The notes: generated by a model not told the origin, from the letters alone. A stretch of DNA of 11,057 nucleotides from Ectocarpus siliculosus (GCA_000310025.1 FN649737.1:3792293-3803349); one strand, 5' to 3'. Positions 1 to 7,717 are shown, counted from the first letter of the stretch. Numbers and translations: made by a program.

Positions 1-75
1 ACCTGCCGCCTCAACTGTCGCTTTTCTTCGAAACTGCTGGTTATATTTAGCGCCTTCCCCCCTCCCTCCCCCCCC

Positions 76-201
76 CGGTGTTTGCCATCGGGGTTTGGGT
101 TTTCGTCGCGTGGCAACGACGTTGTAAAACAAGCCCCCCACTCGGTGTTTGCCATCGGGATTGGGTTTTCGTCGCTTGGCAACGACGTTGTAAAACAAGC
201 C
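76..201. repeat. Two-copy tandem duplication, about 60 bp per unit
   Basis: Copy 1 is 76-135 and copy 2 is 143-201, separated by a 7-base C-rich spacer. The copies differ by about one indel and two substitutions. Each ends in GGCAACGACGTTGTAAAAC followed by AAGCC. The duplication sits just after a C-run (67-76). It can be read as an ORF (82-363), but the repeat alone explains that, and I see no coding evidence. Confidence 0.9.
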
Positions 202-227
202 AATTCACTTCGTGAACTCGGCAACCA

Positions 228-277
228 GGTTACCGTCTTTTTTTTTTTACCTCTGGTTTTTTTTTTTGGCGGTAACC
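228..277. repeat. Inverted repeat with T-rich loop
   Basis: The arms GGTTACCGTC (228-237) and GGCGGTAACC (268-277) pair at 9 of 10 positions. They flank a 30-base loop made almost entirely of two T-runs. Function is unknown. Confidence 0.5.
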
Positions 278-871
278 ATAATGGTGGTCGAGTAGATCAT
301 GTTGTGCGGGGTCGAGAAACCTCACTCCGCGCAACGGGGGATGATCGCACCACGTTGTGTTAAAATGGTCAAGCTTCCTCGAGGCAGTTACACAGTGCTT
401 ACAACTGTCTCTGGAAGTGAAAGCACCAGAAAATAAATTAAGTCATACGTAGCTGTCATCCGTACGCAAGGAAGTAAGCACAAGATGCCGAACACCCTTA
501 GCAGGATGCAGCTCACCCTTCATGCGACTCGCCAAATACCTCACGGCGCTTCGCGCTTGGTGATGTGAGAGCCTGGTCCGGTGAGAACCCGGCGTGCTCC
601 GTCCCGGCTTTGTAGGGATGCGAGGTCAATGGTCAAACGACTACGGCATGCACGACTATGAGTACACCCCCCCCCCCCTCCCGTATCGATTTGTAAAGCT
701 CCATACAGCCATCACGAGGAGAAGGCATTCCCCAAACGACATTTTTTCGTAGGTTGTCGACAGGTAGCGGATCCAGCGCCTCCTTTCTCGGAGCTGCCAC
801 ACTTGCTGCCGCTATGAAATAATTCGGCCCAAATGTGCTGTATATGGTAGCCTACGGTACATTCCATCGTA
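278..871. other. No confident gene
   Basis: This stretch has no convincing coding region. An ATG at 618 opens a 44-codon frame across a C12 run (667-678), but the frame depends on the exact C-run length and shows no family resemblance. Upstream exons of the gene ending at 1196 could lie here, but I cannot place them. Confidence 0.4.
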
Positions 872-971
872 GCACACCTCGCGCGAGGCGGTAGTACGCA
901 GCACCTGGCAGAACCGAATACAGATAACCACCCGATGTCCGCCATCTTTTTCGTGCAAACTTTCCGTGCAG

Positions 972-1196
972 AAAGTTCTGGACCGCGAGGTGTCAAGAGA
1001 CGGCGACGCCGGATATTGCTTGGCCAAGAGGGCCCGCCATCAGGTCTACTATGGGGCCTCCGCGGATCTCCTTTGCAAAGGCATGGACAACCAGTGTACC
1101 GCGGGTGCCTGCATGAGAGCTGCCGCACAGGTCTACGCCGGAGACGGAACTGACGGGGTCCCGGCGGAGACTGTGCGCGCCATGTGCAAGTCCTAG
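972..1196 (+). CDS. Probable terminal exon of an unrecognised cysteine-containing protein
   Basis: I do not recognise this protein. The segment reads 74 residues from KVLDREVSRD to AMCKS and then a TAG stop. It is preceded by TTTCCGTGCAG, which resembles a 3' splice acceptor, so I place the exon start at 972 in phase 0. There is no suitable ATG at the 5' end. The same frame stays open upstream to 873, but that part reads poorly. The composition is typical of a soluble folded domain: mixed charge, an Ala/Arg-rich helical stretch, and five cysteines at residues 16, 35, 42, 47 and 72. Its codons are richer in G and C than the flanks. Upstream exons are not identified, so this is a 3' fragment of a gene or of a decayed copy. 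Overlapping frames on both strands are also open, which lowers confidence. Confidence 0.45.
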   Translation, partial: KVLDREVSRDGDAGYCLAKRARHQVYYGASADLLCKGMDNQCTAGACMRAAAQVYAGDGTDGVPAETVRAMCKS

Positions 1197-1368
1197 GCCG
1201 TGAAATAAGTTGTTAGCATTGGGGACACGACTTGTTCTCAACTGCTGCTGTCTGTAACACAAACCGTGCGAAAGGCCACCTTCGACACGAGTGTGGTTCA
1301 ACGTAGAACCCGATTGGACGGGCCATTCAGCTCCAGGTTTCTCTGGTTTCATTTGACTTGCTTTACAG

Positions 1369-1552
1369 CGTAAAGCGTGTCTTGGCAGTAGGGGTGGAAA
1401 TGGAGGATGGGGTCATTGAGGGCTGTTCTGTAGCGACAACGGTGAGCGTCCCCGGGAATTTCAGAGGCGATAATACCTTGCACTTGTACCAGGACCGTGG
1501 TCTAGATGGACTGTCTAGAGAGGTGTACCCGTTTTTATGGTTCGGCTTCTGA
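1369..1552 (+). CDS. Weak exon-like segment, unrecognised
   Basis: An open frame follows a candidate acceptor (TTGACTTGCTTTACAG, ending 1368) and runs to a TGA at 1552. It reads about 60 residues, starting VKRVLAVGVEMEDGVIEG and ending YPFLWFGF. The mix of hydrophobic and acidic residues could be a real C-terminal domain. No motif is recognisable and no start codon is needed if it is an exon. The intervening bases 1197-1368 contain no other coding signal. Its relation to the segment ending at 1196 is unknown. The frame could also be open by chance. Confidence 0.25.
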
Positions 1553-1681
1553 TCACGGAAGGCGTCCGCGCCGGGACCACTACAGATGTTAGAGTAGAAG
1601 GTGTTGGGCGGAGACCGGGCTGAATTTTGGTGTGAAGAAAATAATATTGCGATACATGTGCACTAGTGTTGTCTTCAGCTT

Positions 1682-1726
1682 ACCCCGAATGATTCGGGGT
1701 CATTGTTGTTTCTCTTTTTTTTTTTT
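1682..1726. repeat. Perfect 9-bp hairpin followed by T12
   Basis: ACCCCGAAT (1682-1690) and ATTCGGGGT (1692-1700) are perfect complements around a single G. Fourteen bases later comes a run of 12 T (1715-1726). The shape resembles an intrinsic terminator, but the setting appears eukaryotic, so no termination role is claimed. Confidence 0.6.
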
Positions 1727-2420
1727 CGATATCTTTTCGTACACCGCGATGTACCGCCTCCTCCACTACCCAGGAATCCCACCCTTGGGGTACAGCTGTG
1801 CCCGCTGCCCAATGGCCTATTTTCAATCCACTCAATCCGCCTGTCGATGGGGCCACAAAGGGGGTGGTAACACCGTGCCCTCAGGCATGTGTTCTTGAAG
1901 CTTGAGGTCTAAGATTAAGATTTGTACAGGTCACCAACTGCCGATGTGGTTTTCACCACGAATTATCGTACGTGCTTTCCACATTGTAGGACGGCCCGGT
2001 CATACTCGCGACAAACCGGATACCGTAAGTTACGGAGTCTTCCTTCGGGGAGGGGATCGTTTTTTTCTGAAACCAAACCCCCTAGGGGGGAAACTCGACG
2101 TTCGGCGGGGGTTCGCTTTTTTTTTCCAAAGCTACCCCGGGGGGACGACCCCCCCCCCGGGGCGTTGTGCAAAATAATGATGGTCCACACACCACCTATG
2201 TTCCGGACAACACAGAGAGAGGTGCAACTGACATGGATAAGGTTTATGACCAAGTGACAAACGGTACCTAAATGTCGCTCGAAGCGCAGACCTGCGAGTG
2301 AATTTTCTGTCCCATATCATGCTTTTTGTGCTCTGCGATGCAACGAAATCGACTCAAAAAAGATGGGAAATACATCCCCCCAGGGGGGGACTCGTGGGAA
2401 AAATGGTACCCCGGGGAGAA

Positions 2421-2462
2421 ATTGACATACCCGGGGGGATTATTGACATACCCGGGGGGATT
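2421..2462. repeat. Exact 21-bp tandem repeat
   Basis: Two identical units (2421-2441 and 2442-2462) each contain ATTGACATACCCGGGG. They belong to the palindrome array of the surrounding element. Confidence 0.85.
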
Positions 2463-2539
2463 ATTTTTTTGGGTCGAAAACGATCTACCCCGGGGCTAAA
2501 TCAACGAACTCATGCTTCCAGGCCGAAAAGAAAGGTGAT

Positions 2540-2554
2540 GGGGGGGGGGGGGGG
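2540..2554. repeat. G15 homopolymer
   Basis: Fifteen consecutive G lie near the right end of the 2018-2594 element. Runs of this kind are prone to length error, so frames crossing it are unreliable. Confidence 0.9.
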
Positions 2555-2870
2555 ACTCCAACCCAGGGGGAAAACTCCCTAACTTACGGTATGCCCCTGG
2601 CACAAGCCGATTGAACACAATTTCCTCCCGAGACACAAACACCAAAAACCAAAATTGGGACAAACGAAACTCACTCGCAAACAAACCCGTTTTATGTCAC
2701 TAGTCTAGTCGAAATACTCGGGCGGCGACCTCCCCACTTTTCTCCTTATCTACGGTCACGTATCCTGCTGGCAGGCGCCTACTTGATCCCTTGCGAGACG
2801 TAAACACTTCGTCCGTCCCCAAAAGCGTAAAGACACAAATCGTACTCTTAGCTCCCTTCTGTGCTACGAC

Positions 2871-3384
2871 TTAGCCCTTGGATTGTTGAACCTCCAACTT
2901 TTTCCGGACCTCGACCCAAATCTTCGGCCCATTCCTCGCGGGTTTGTGTGCCACCAGAAACTGGTGGCTAACGAGTGCTTCTAGACAAGAGACACACACG
3001 CCGCCGGTCTTGCGTCTTCCAATCCGGACCTCCTCTAACAGCTTCTCATTGTTTTCGTGTTGCTCCCTCCAGAGTTGTACTCTGGAGTCGCTGTGTCACC
3101 CGCCCCCTTCCTCTTCCTCGGGTTTCCTGTCGGACGTCCTGTAGGCGGCGGTCCTCCTCCGCCATTTGACTCGCGGTCACCTTCGGCATCTTTGCCCTGG
3201 GCGGCAATCTGTTCCCTGAGCACTGCTTTCGTTTTATATACTCACCGAAGGCTTCGATGGTATTGTAACTCAGCGCCAGCACATGCTCTACGCGACGCAC
3301 TTTGAGCCAACACCCGCTGGGTCGGACCTGTCGAAGGTGTTTTCTAATGTCGTCAGCGTCCATCGATTGGCGCCTATCCTCCAT
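2871..3384 (-). pseudogene. Broken or multi-exon minus-strand gene, unrecognised
   Basis: Three minus-strand segments in different frames read like protein. The 5' part starts at an ATG (3384; MEDRRQSMDADDIRKHLRQV) and runs about 46 codons to a GTGAGT donor-like site (3245-3240). A middle part (about 3222 to 3065) reads LREQIAAQGKDAEGDRE and then a Gly/Pro/Arg-rich linker. The 3' part (3095-2871) has no ATG; it reads NNEKLLEEVRIGRRKTGG, then a CVSC pair, then WVEVRKKLEVQQSKG and a TAA stop. Acidic/basic alternation (EKLLEEVR, VRKKLEVQ) suggests helical or coiled-coil ends. The middle and 3' segments join naturally by one frame change near 3065-3080. That could be a frameshift in a pseudogene, a sequencing error or a short intron. 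I recognise no family. Confidence 0.4.
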
Positions 3385-4054
3385 GATACCACCTGCAGCA
3401 GTCCAGCGACCATTCACGAAGCATGAGGATAACACTGAGGGGCATGTGGGGCCCGAATTCCCGCTACAAGTCATCCGGCAAGGGCGTTCGCGCACACTCC
3501 AACAGACGGTTGTATCCAGGTTTTGTACATATATTCAACACAAATTATGTATCGTAATGCCGATAACACGCTTGACATTCTCAAAAGAGCGTGTGGCATT
3601 AGTTAGTTGGTTGGTCTCCGTCGCCGAGGACCAGCGAAGTACCGCATAAGGTACCGTACAACAACCGCGACACCCGTTCATACGCGCACAGAGAGGACAC
3701 CAGCAAACCGCGACAAGCTGTACTTTCTCCATAGTAAATCCCTATTAATAAGGGTTTCACCACAGTACTACGGAAAACGCCGAAACTCGACCAATTTAAT
3801 AAGGAACCTGGTCCGTTGTATATTATATGAAAGGTATTTCTCCTGAGCATCGTTTGAGCCATCTCTGACACAAATCTGTAAGGTTGGTGGTGGTGAAAAC
3901 GCCTATATAGATACACATACCGGACTGCTGTACAGGACTTATATCGCCACCCATAACTTTTTCGTCCGGGCCTCTTTCAGTTCCAAACTCGGCGAAAGTA
4001 CTGAGCATGTCAAGTACGACTATATGCGATAAGTTAGACTAACCGCTACCGCTT
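3385..4054. other. No confident gene
   Basis: Short frames are open here on both strands, but none shows a domain, a splice context or composition that sets it apart. Bases 3700-3960 are relatively AT-rich. I see no repeat structure of note. Confidence 0.4.
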
Positions 4055-4633
4055 GTGCCAGCACCCATGTGTGCGTTTCTACACCTTACGGTCCAGTTTG
4101 GGGCGATCACGGAGCCCCCTTTCCACCGCAGCAGAACGTATACATGGCAACACGTATTCGAGAATCTGACGCTACCAGACGACCCTCCACATCCAGGGCT
4201 GCTCGTAGATATACATCCGACCAGGTTCCTCTCTCTGTAAGCCAAGCTAGGGCAAGAGCGCCGTCCTGTGCTGCTGCTCTGGTCCGCAAAAATACACATG
4301 AACCAATCTTGCCACCAGCAACGATTTCTTACGAACTGGTTGCATCTGATTCATCACAGTCGGCAGCCAGCAGTGTTGTGAGTGTATGCAACGGGGTGTA
4401 CCTGCTGTTTCATCCAGCACCTTGTCCTCGTCTCCCGGTGGCCCACCAAAGTAGCGGGTGCTGGTCTCTGCCGTGACTGATTTTCGAACCAAAAGGGGGG
4501 TTTCCAGCCGTTCTAAAGGCTCGATGTTTGGTTTTCCGAACCGGAACATAGGTTGACCGGGTACCCTTATTAACGTGTTGTTCCTCTCTTCTGCTTCAAG
4601 TTGATAAAGGCACAACGGCCACTTGGTCCACAC
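4055..4633. other. Region open in several overlapping frames, coding strand undecided
   Basis: At least four frames stay open: plus 4055-4240, plus 4069-4476, minus 4039-4299 and minus 4247-4633. Each gives plausible-looking residues. The minus frame 4247-4633 reads IRVPGQPMFRFGKPNIEPLE and continues into a GTACAC donor-like site near 4400. It lies downstream of the minus-strand candidate at 4672-4933 and might be a later exon of it. I cannot choose between the frames from the sequence alone. Confidence 0.25.
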
Positions 4634-4671
4634 AAAATGCCGAGGTGTGGCGAAAAGTGAGCATGACGCAG

Positions 4672-4933
4672 TTAGTTGTAGAAGGGGCTTCCCTCCCCCA
4701 GCTGTATTGCCTCAACACTGTGGGTGGATACTAGCGATGGGCGCCTACCTGGGGTGCAGAATAGAAGCCGTTGCCCACGAGCTCATGTCAAGCGGAGAAA
4801 CAAAATTGTTCCATTGCTGTCCAACTGACAAGAAGTGCATCAACCCGAGGCCGATGACACCCATGCACGCGCGTATCTCACTATGTAGCAGGCGAACCGA
4901 GGTCAAACCTCCGGCGCTGTCATCTGCACCCAT
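4672..4933 (-). CDS. Candidate small two-exon gene, unrecognised
   Basis: An ATG at 4933 in good context (AATCCATGGGT), with an in-frame TGA four codons upstream, opens a frame that reads MGADDSAGGLTSVRLLHSEI. It continues through a hydrophobic stretch (GVIGLGLMHFLSVG, about residues 28-41) that could be a membrane segment. The frame reaches CCCAG|GTAGGC, a strong donor whose GTAG contains the in-frame stop. A 31-nt intron (4748-4718) ending in CACCCACAG would restore the frame and give VEAIQLGEGSPFYN and a TAA at 4672, for 76 residues in total. Thirty-one nucleotides is very short for a spliceosomal intron, so a longer intron reaching an acceptor near 4600 is an alternative. The plus strand is also open here (ATG at 4737). 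The family is unknown. Confidence 0.33.
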
Positions 4934-5158
4934 GGATTTGGCTCAGGTGCAAACGGGTTTGGTGTGGGGTGATTCAATGAAGAGAAAGAAGCGTCGCACA
5001 CGGCAGAGCAGTGTTGGCAAAACGTTCCTCGTGCTCTATTTTTCTACTTCAAAAATAAAGTGTTCTTGGAACGGTCCCTCGACAGACTGGTGATGACGCA
5101 CGGAACGAACCAGGGCAAACAAGCATTTTTTTCGACCGTCTTGGTTGTTTTCGTTCGC

Positions 5159-5181
5159 TGTCGGCGTCCGTGGCGCCGACA
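5159..5181. repeat. 8-bp perfect hairpin
   Basis: TGTCGGCG (5159-5166) pairs with CGCCGACA (5174-5181) around a 7-base loop. Function is unknown. Confidence 0.6.
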
Positions 5182-5270
5182 CAGTGCGTTAGAGACCCTT
5201 GCGAGTGTGCCACGTACGTGCAGATTTCATGGCGTATTGGACGATTCGGTTGACTGACCTTCGGTGATCG

Positions 5271-5310
5271 CGTCGCCTCAAGATTTGTTACGCCGCCTCA
5301 CGATTTGTCG
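5271..5310. repeat. 20-bp direct repeat beside element A
   Basis: Two adjacent 20-base units (5271-5290 and 5291-5310) match at about 15 of 20 positions, sharing CGCCTCA and GATTTGT. They end six bases before the left arm of the large inverted-repeat element. The first unit contains TCAAGATTTGTT, which recurs just outside the right arm at 7466-7477. Confidence 0.6.
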
Positions 5311-5316
5311 GAACGA

Positions 5317-5880
5317 AGACTACTTCCGATTCGCGGGGAAACGTTCCGAGAAGGAGTGAGTCGCACGGCATGCCACTGCAAAATGTTTTTTTTTGTTTTT
5401 CAAGCCTCTTTTTGGCTCTTATCGGAAGAGGCAAATGCTCAACACCGGGCGTGTGGTAATCGACGGCGTTGTGGCGTGCGTACACCCCTAGGGCGACGCA
5501 GGTCGCTTACATCTGATAGAGGATGGGTATGGCGGTGAATTGCAATGCTCTCCCGGGCAACTTGGTCCACGATTGATAGTTTGACGCCCGAAAATGGATC
5601 AGCTCGGACGAACGCAGCAGGTTTTGCAAAATTTCATGGCACGCAGCTCGCATCCTGGCGGGGTCGCGAGAGGTCTGCTACCTCGCAACAACCGCTGGCG
5701 ACATAAACACTGAACCCGGTGCACTTGCAAGGGGCTGCTGAGCATCACAGGGGCAGGGTTTAACCACGGGCGCACACTGGGGCCAAATACGAGTCACTTG
5801 CTCACCGATCAAGCATGTTTCGTGATGATGGTGTTTTTTGTCGGGAAGTCTATCAGAAAGAGGCCCACATTGTAGTATTA
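5317..5880 (+). repeat. Left terminal inverted repeat of element A
   Basis: The arm begins AGACTACTTCCGATTCG and ends TGTAGTATTA. Relative to the right arm it carries an extra GAT near 5824 and an extra TTG near 5870. The mirrored ORFs in the two arms (5305-5538 plus, 7238-7420 minus) follow from the repeat and are not called as genes. Confidence 0.93.
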
Positions 5881-5882
5881 AT

Positions 5883-6119
5883 GCTGTTGCTTCCTCCTTC
5901 GAAGAGTTATCGCTGAAAAACTAAACTGTGAGCAGACATTCGGCGCGAACTTGAACTATCCGCTCTCTTGACGTGGATTTTTTAGGGTCAACCAAAACCT
6001 TTTTCCCTACACGCACGATAACCCATGGTAGCAGACCTTGGGCTTGAAAGATGGAGCAGAGACGTACCTCCTGCCGCGTGGCGTTGCTGTTGCTGTTGCT
6101 TCCTTCTTCGGGAAGTTAT
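5883..6119. repeat. 28-bp direct repeat pair in the element A core
   Basis: GCTGTTGCTTCCT plus CTTCG at 5883-5910 recurs at 6092-6119, with 24 of 28 identical positions. The first copy begins immediately inside the left arm. The second is extended by a GTTGCT microsatellite. The bases between carry no gene that I can see. Confidence 0.6.
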
Positions 6120-6136
6120 TATATATATATATATAT
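6119..6136. repeat. AT microsatellite
   Basis: A run of alternating A and T leads directly into the 35-bp tandem repeat. Confidence 0.8.
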
Positions 6137-6207
6137 CATCATCAAACATTCTGCATAAACGCCCGATCATCTATATATCATCATCAAACATTCTGCATAA
6201 ACGCCCG
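6131..6207. repeat. Two 35-bp tandem copies at the 3' end of the zinc-finger ORF
   Basis: Copies at 6131-6165 and 6173-6207 are essentially identical, sharing ATCATCATCAAACATTC and GCATAAACGCCCG, with a 42-base period. The second copy overlaps the last codons and stop of the minus-strand zinc-finger ORF, so the duplication touches that gene's 3' end. Confidence 0.88.
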
Positions 6208-6498
6208 GAATCCAGTCTCACGCTTACAAACGCTTACAAACGAAGCCGCACCTTCTTCTCCGGGGCTGCAGTCGCACATGGACGCACACCCGACGTGCGC
6301 CCATCGATTGCAGCATTGGGTGTTGACCCGTGCGGCTGGGTTGTTGGCTTGGGGGAATCGGCACCGAGCCCCTGCGGCGCAGGTGGACTGCTGCTGCTGA
6401 CCATTATGCGTGCCGGGGTCCGCCTTGGTGTTGGATACCACCGGTGTATCGCATATTGTCTCAGGATCGACTTTGTATTTCCCCCTCCTTGTGGACAT
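6184..6498 (-). CDS. Small zinc-finger protein encoded by element A
   Basis: The ORF has 104 codons plus stop. The ATG at 6498 has an in-frame TAG about 11 codons upstream, so this is the first possible start. After a hydrophilic N-terminus (STRRGKYKVDPETICD) and a Gln run (residues 34-37) comes a metal-binding pattern: C40-x5-C46, then C62-C63, H68, C71, C75 and C77, including CRFP and WAHVGC. The C..C(x4)H..C spacing resembles PHD/RING-type fingers; similar cysteine-rich modules occur in proteins of eukaryotic DNA transposons, which I infer to be its role (nucleic-acid or chromatin binding). There is no DDE nuclease. Two GTAAGCG donor-like sites after residue 87 leave open that the finger is one exon of a longer, truncated protein. 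It is the only convincing ORF inside the inverted repeats. Confidence 0.55.
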   Translation of the reverse strand: MSTRRGKYKVDPETICDTPVVSNTKADPGTHNGQQQQSTCAAGARCRFPQANNPAARVNTQCCNRWAHVGCASMCDCSPGEEGAASFVSVCKRETGFRAFMQNV

Positions 6499-6901
6499 AG
6501 TCGAGTCAGGATGATGAACTATAGACTACGAAGACAAATTCGGTTGCAGATTGCCGAGGACAATTGGAGAATGGCCCAGGGAGGGGTGGTGTGGTGGTGT
6601 GCGTCTCTCGTATCCTCGTTTTTTTTTTGAGAAAAAGCGCCATTATGACATGATGATTAAAAAACAAAAATTGTTGCGTATCATGTACGTATGCTGTTTA
6701 GAGCTTTGGGCAACGGCGAGACTGCTGCCTGTGGCCCTTCCAGGCGAGTGACGGCCAACGAAGCTTGCCACCGTAGACAGAAGGGGCCTTATTGTATATC
6801 CAAGAACATCGAACCGCTAGGGTGGCTCTGCCGCGGGCGTGGGATCGATTGGCGTGTCGTTGGGGTTGGTCTATGTTGCCTGAAATCGCCATTCGACTGT
6901 G

Positions 6902-7459
6902 TAATACTATGTGGGCCTCTTTCCGATAGACTTCCCGACAAAAAACACCATCACGAAACATGCTTGATCGGTGAGCAAGTGACTCGTATTTGGCCCCAGT
7001 GTGCGCCCGTGGTTAAACCCTGCCCCTGTGATGCTCAGCAGCCCCTTGCAAGTGCACCGGGTTCAGTGTTTATGTCGCCAGCGGTTGTTGCGAGGTAGCA
7101 GACCTCTCGCGACCCCGCCAGGATGCGAGCTGCGTGCCATGAAATTTTGCAAAACCTGCTGCGTTCGTCCGAGCTGATCCATTTTCGGGCGTCAAACTAT
7201 CAATCGTGGACCAAGTTGCCCGGGAGAGCATTGCAATTCACCGCCATACCCATCCTCTATCAGATGTAAGCGACCTGCGTCGCCCTAGGGGTGTACGCAC
7301 GCCACAACGCCGTCGATTACCACACGCCCGGTGTTGAGCATTTGCCTCTTCCGATAAGAGCCAAAAAGAGGCTTGAAAAACAAAAAAAAACATTTTGCAG
7401 TGGCATGCCGTGCGACTCACTCCTTCTCGGAACGTTTCCCCGCGAATCGGAAGTAGTCT
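6902..7459 (-). repeat. Right terminal inverted repeat of element A
   Basis: This is the reverse complement of the left arm, ending CGGAAGTAGTCT at 7459. The base after it (ATTGGG) no longer matches the left flank, which sets the boundary. Confidence 0.93.
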
Positions 7460-7465
7460 ATTGGG

Positions 7466-7620
7466 TCAAGATTTGTTGGAAAGGGCAGATTTCGGGCCTC
7501 GAGAAATCTTGGCCAAGATATATTGGAAGATTTAAATTTCGCTCCCATAAATCGTGAAACTGGCAGATCTTGGCCAAGATCAAGATTTATCGACAAGATT
7601 TTGTTCTCATGAATCGGGGG
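7466..7620. repeat. Palindrome cluster between elements A and B
   Basis: GATCTTGGCCAAGATC (7566-7581) is a perfect 16-bp palindrome. ATCTTGGCCAAGAT recurs at 7506-7519. Several AAGATTT/AAATCTT words surround them, and AGATTTC...GAGAAATCT forms another inverted pair just upstream. CTCCCATAAATCGTGAAAC (7542-7560) matches 9790-9808 of element B at 17 of 19 positions. This may be a decayed relative of element B's arm. Confidence 0.6.
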
Positions 7621-7717
7621 CTAAGTGTGTTGTCCTGTGTGTCGGGTGCTGCTCATTGCGCTTTTACCGCTGCGCTATGGTGAGTAATACCATGTCCACC
7701 TGTTGTGTGCCGAGCAA

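Larger units (their letters stand above)
2018..2594. mobile_element. Short inverted-repeat element (MITE-like) with CCCC/GGGG palindrome array
   Basis: The left end (2018-2043) and the reverse complement of the right end (2569-2594) match at 23 of 26 positions, sharing ATACCGTAAGTTA and GGAGT. Between them lie at least seven C-run/G-run palindromes, for example CCCCCTAGGGGGG at 2078-2090, CCCCGGGGGG at 2135, CCCCCCAGGGGGGG at 2376-2389, and CCCCGGGG at 2409 and 2488. There is no convincing ORF inside; the apparent frames are products of the repeats. I see no clear target-site duplication. The size (577 bp), the lack of coding capacity and the paired ends fit a non-autonomous DNA transposon, possibly an old or rearranged one. 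The superfamily is undetermined. Confidence 0.6.
5317..7459. mobile_element. Element A: DNA transposon with about 560-bp terminal inverted repeats
   Basis: The left arm (5317-5880, 564 bp) and right arm (6902-7459, 558 bp) are near-perfect inverted copies. By eye, the only differences are one substitution and two 3-base indels, all within about 65 bases of the inner edge; the outer 500 bp appear identical. The 1,021-bp core (5881-6901) holds a small zinc-finger ORF on the minus strand, a 35-bp tandem repeat and an AT microsatellite. Very long terminal repeats around a short coding core are known in Mutator-like and foldback elements; I infer that type and cannot confirm it. No transposase DDE domain is visible, so the copy is probably non-autonomous. 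No clear 9-bp target duplication directly abuts the arms. Confidence 0.8.

Noticed and set aside
106-201. Both copies of the first tandem repeat contain ACGACGTTGTAAAAC, which matches the lacZ-alpha/M13 priming region of cloning vectors.
   Set aside because: The match is only about 15 bases. It diverges on both sides (AAGCC instead of GACGG) and sits inside a native-looking duplicated unit, so vector contamination is not supported.
1682-1726. Hairpin plus T-run as a rho-independent terminator.
   Set aside because: The spacing to the T-run is 14 bases and the window looks eukaryotic, so the bacterial reading is unlikely.
5305-5538. ORF in the left arm of element A and its mirror at 7238-7420.
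   Set aside because: They are the same DNA in inverted orientation, with T-run-encoded Phe tracts and no motif, so they are by-products of the repeat.
6025-6630. 201-codon plus-strand frame across the element A core.
   Set aside because: It contains poly-Cys and poly-Ile/Tyr tracts encoded by microsatellites and lies antisense to the zinc-finger ORF, which reads far better.
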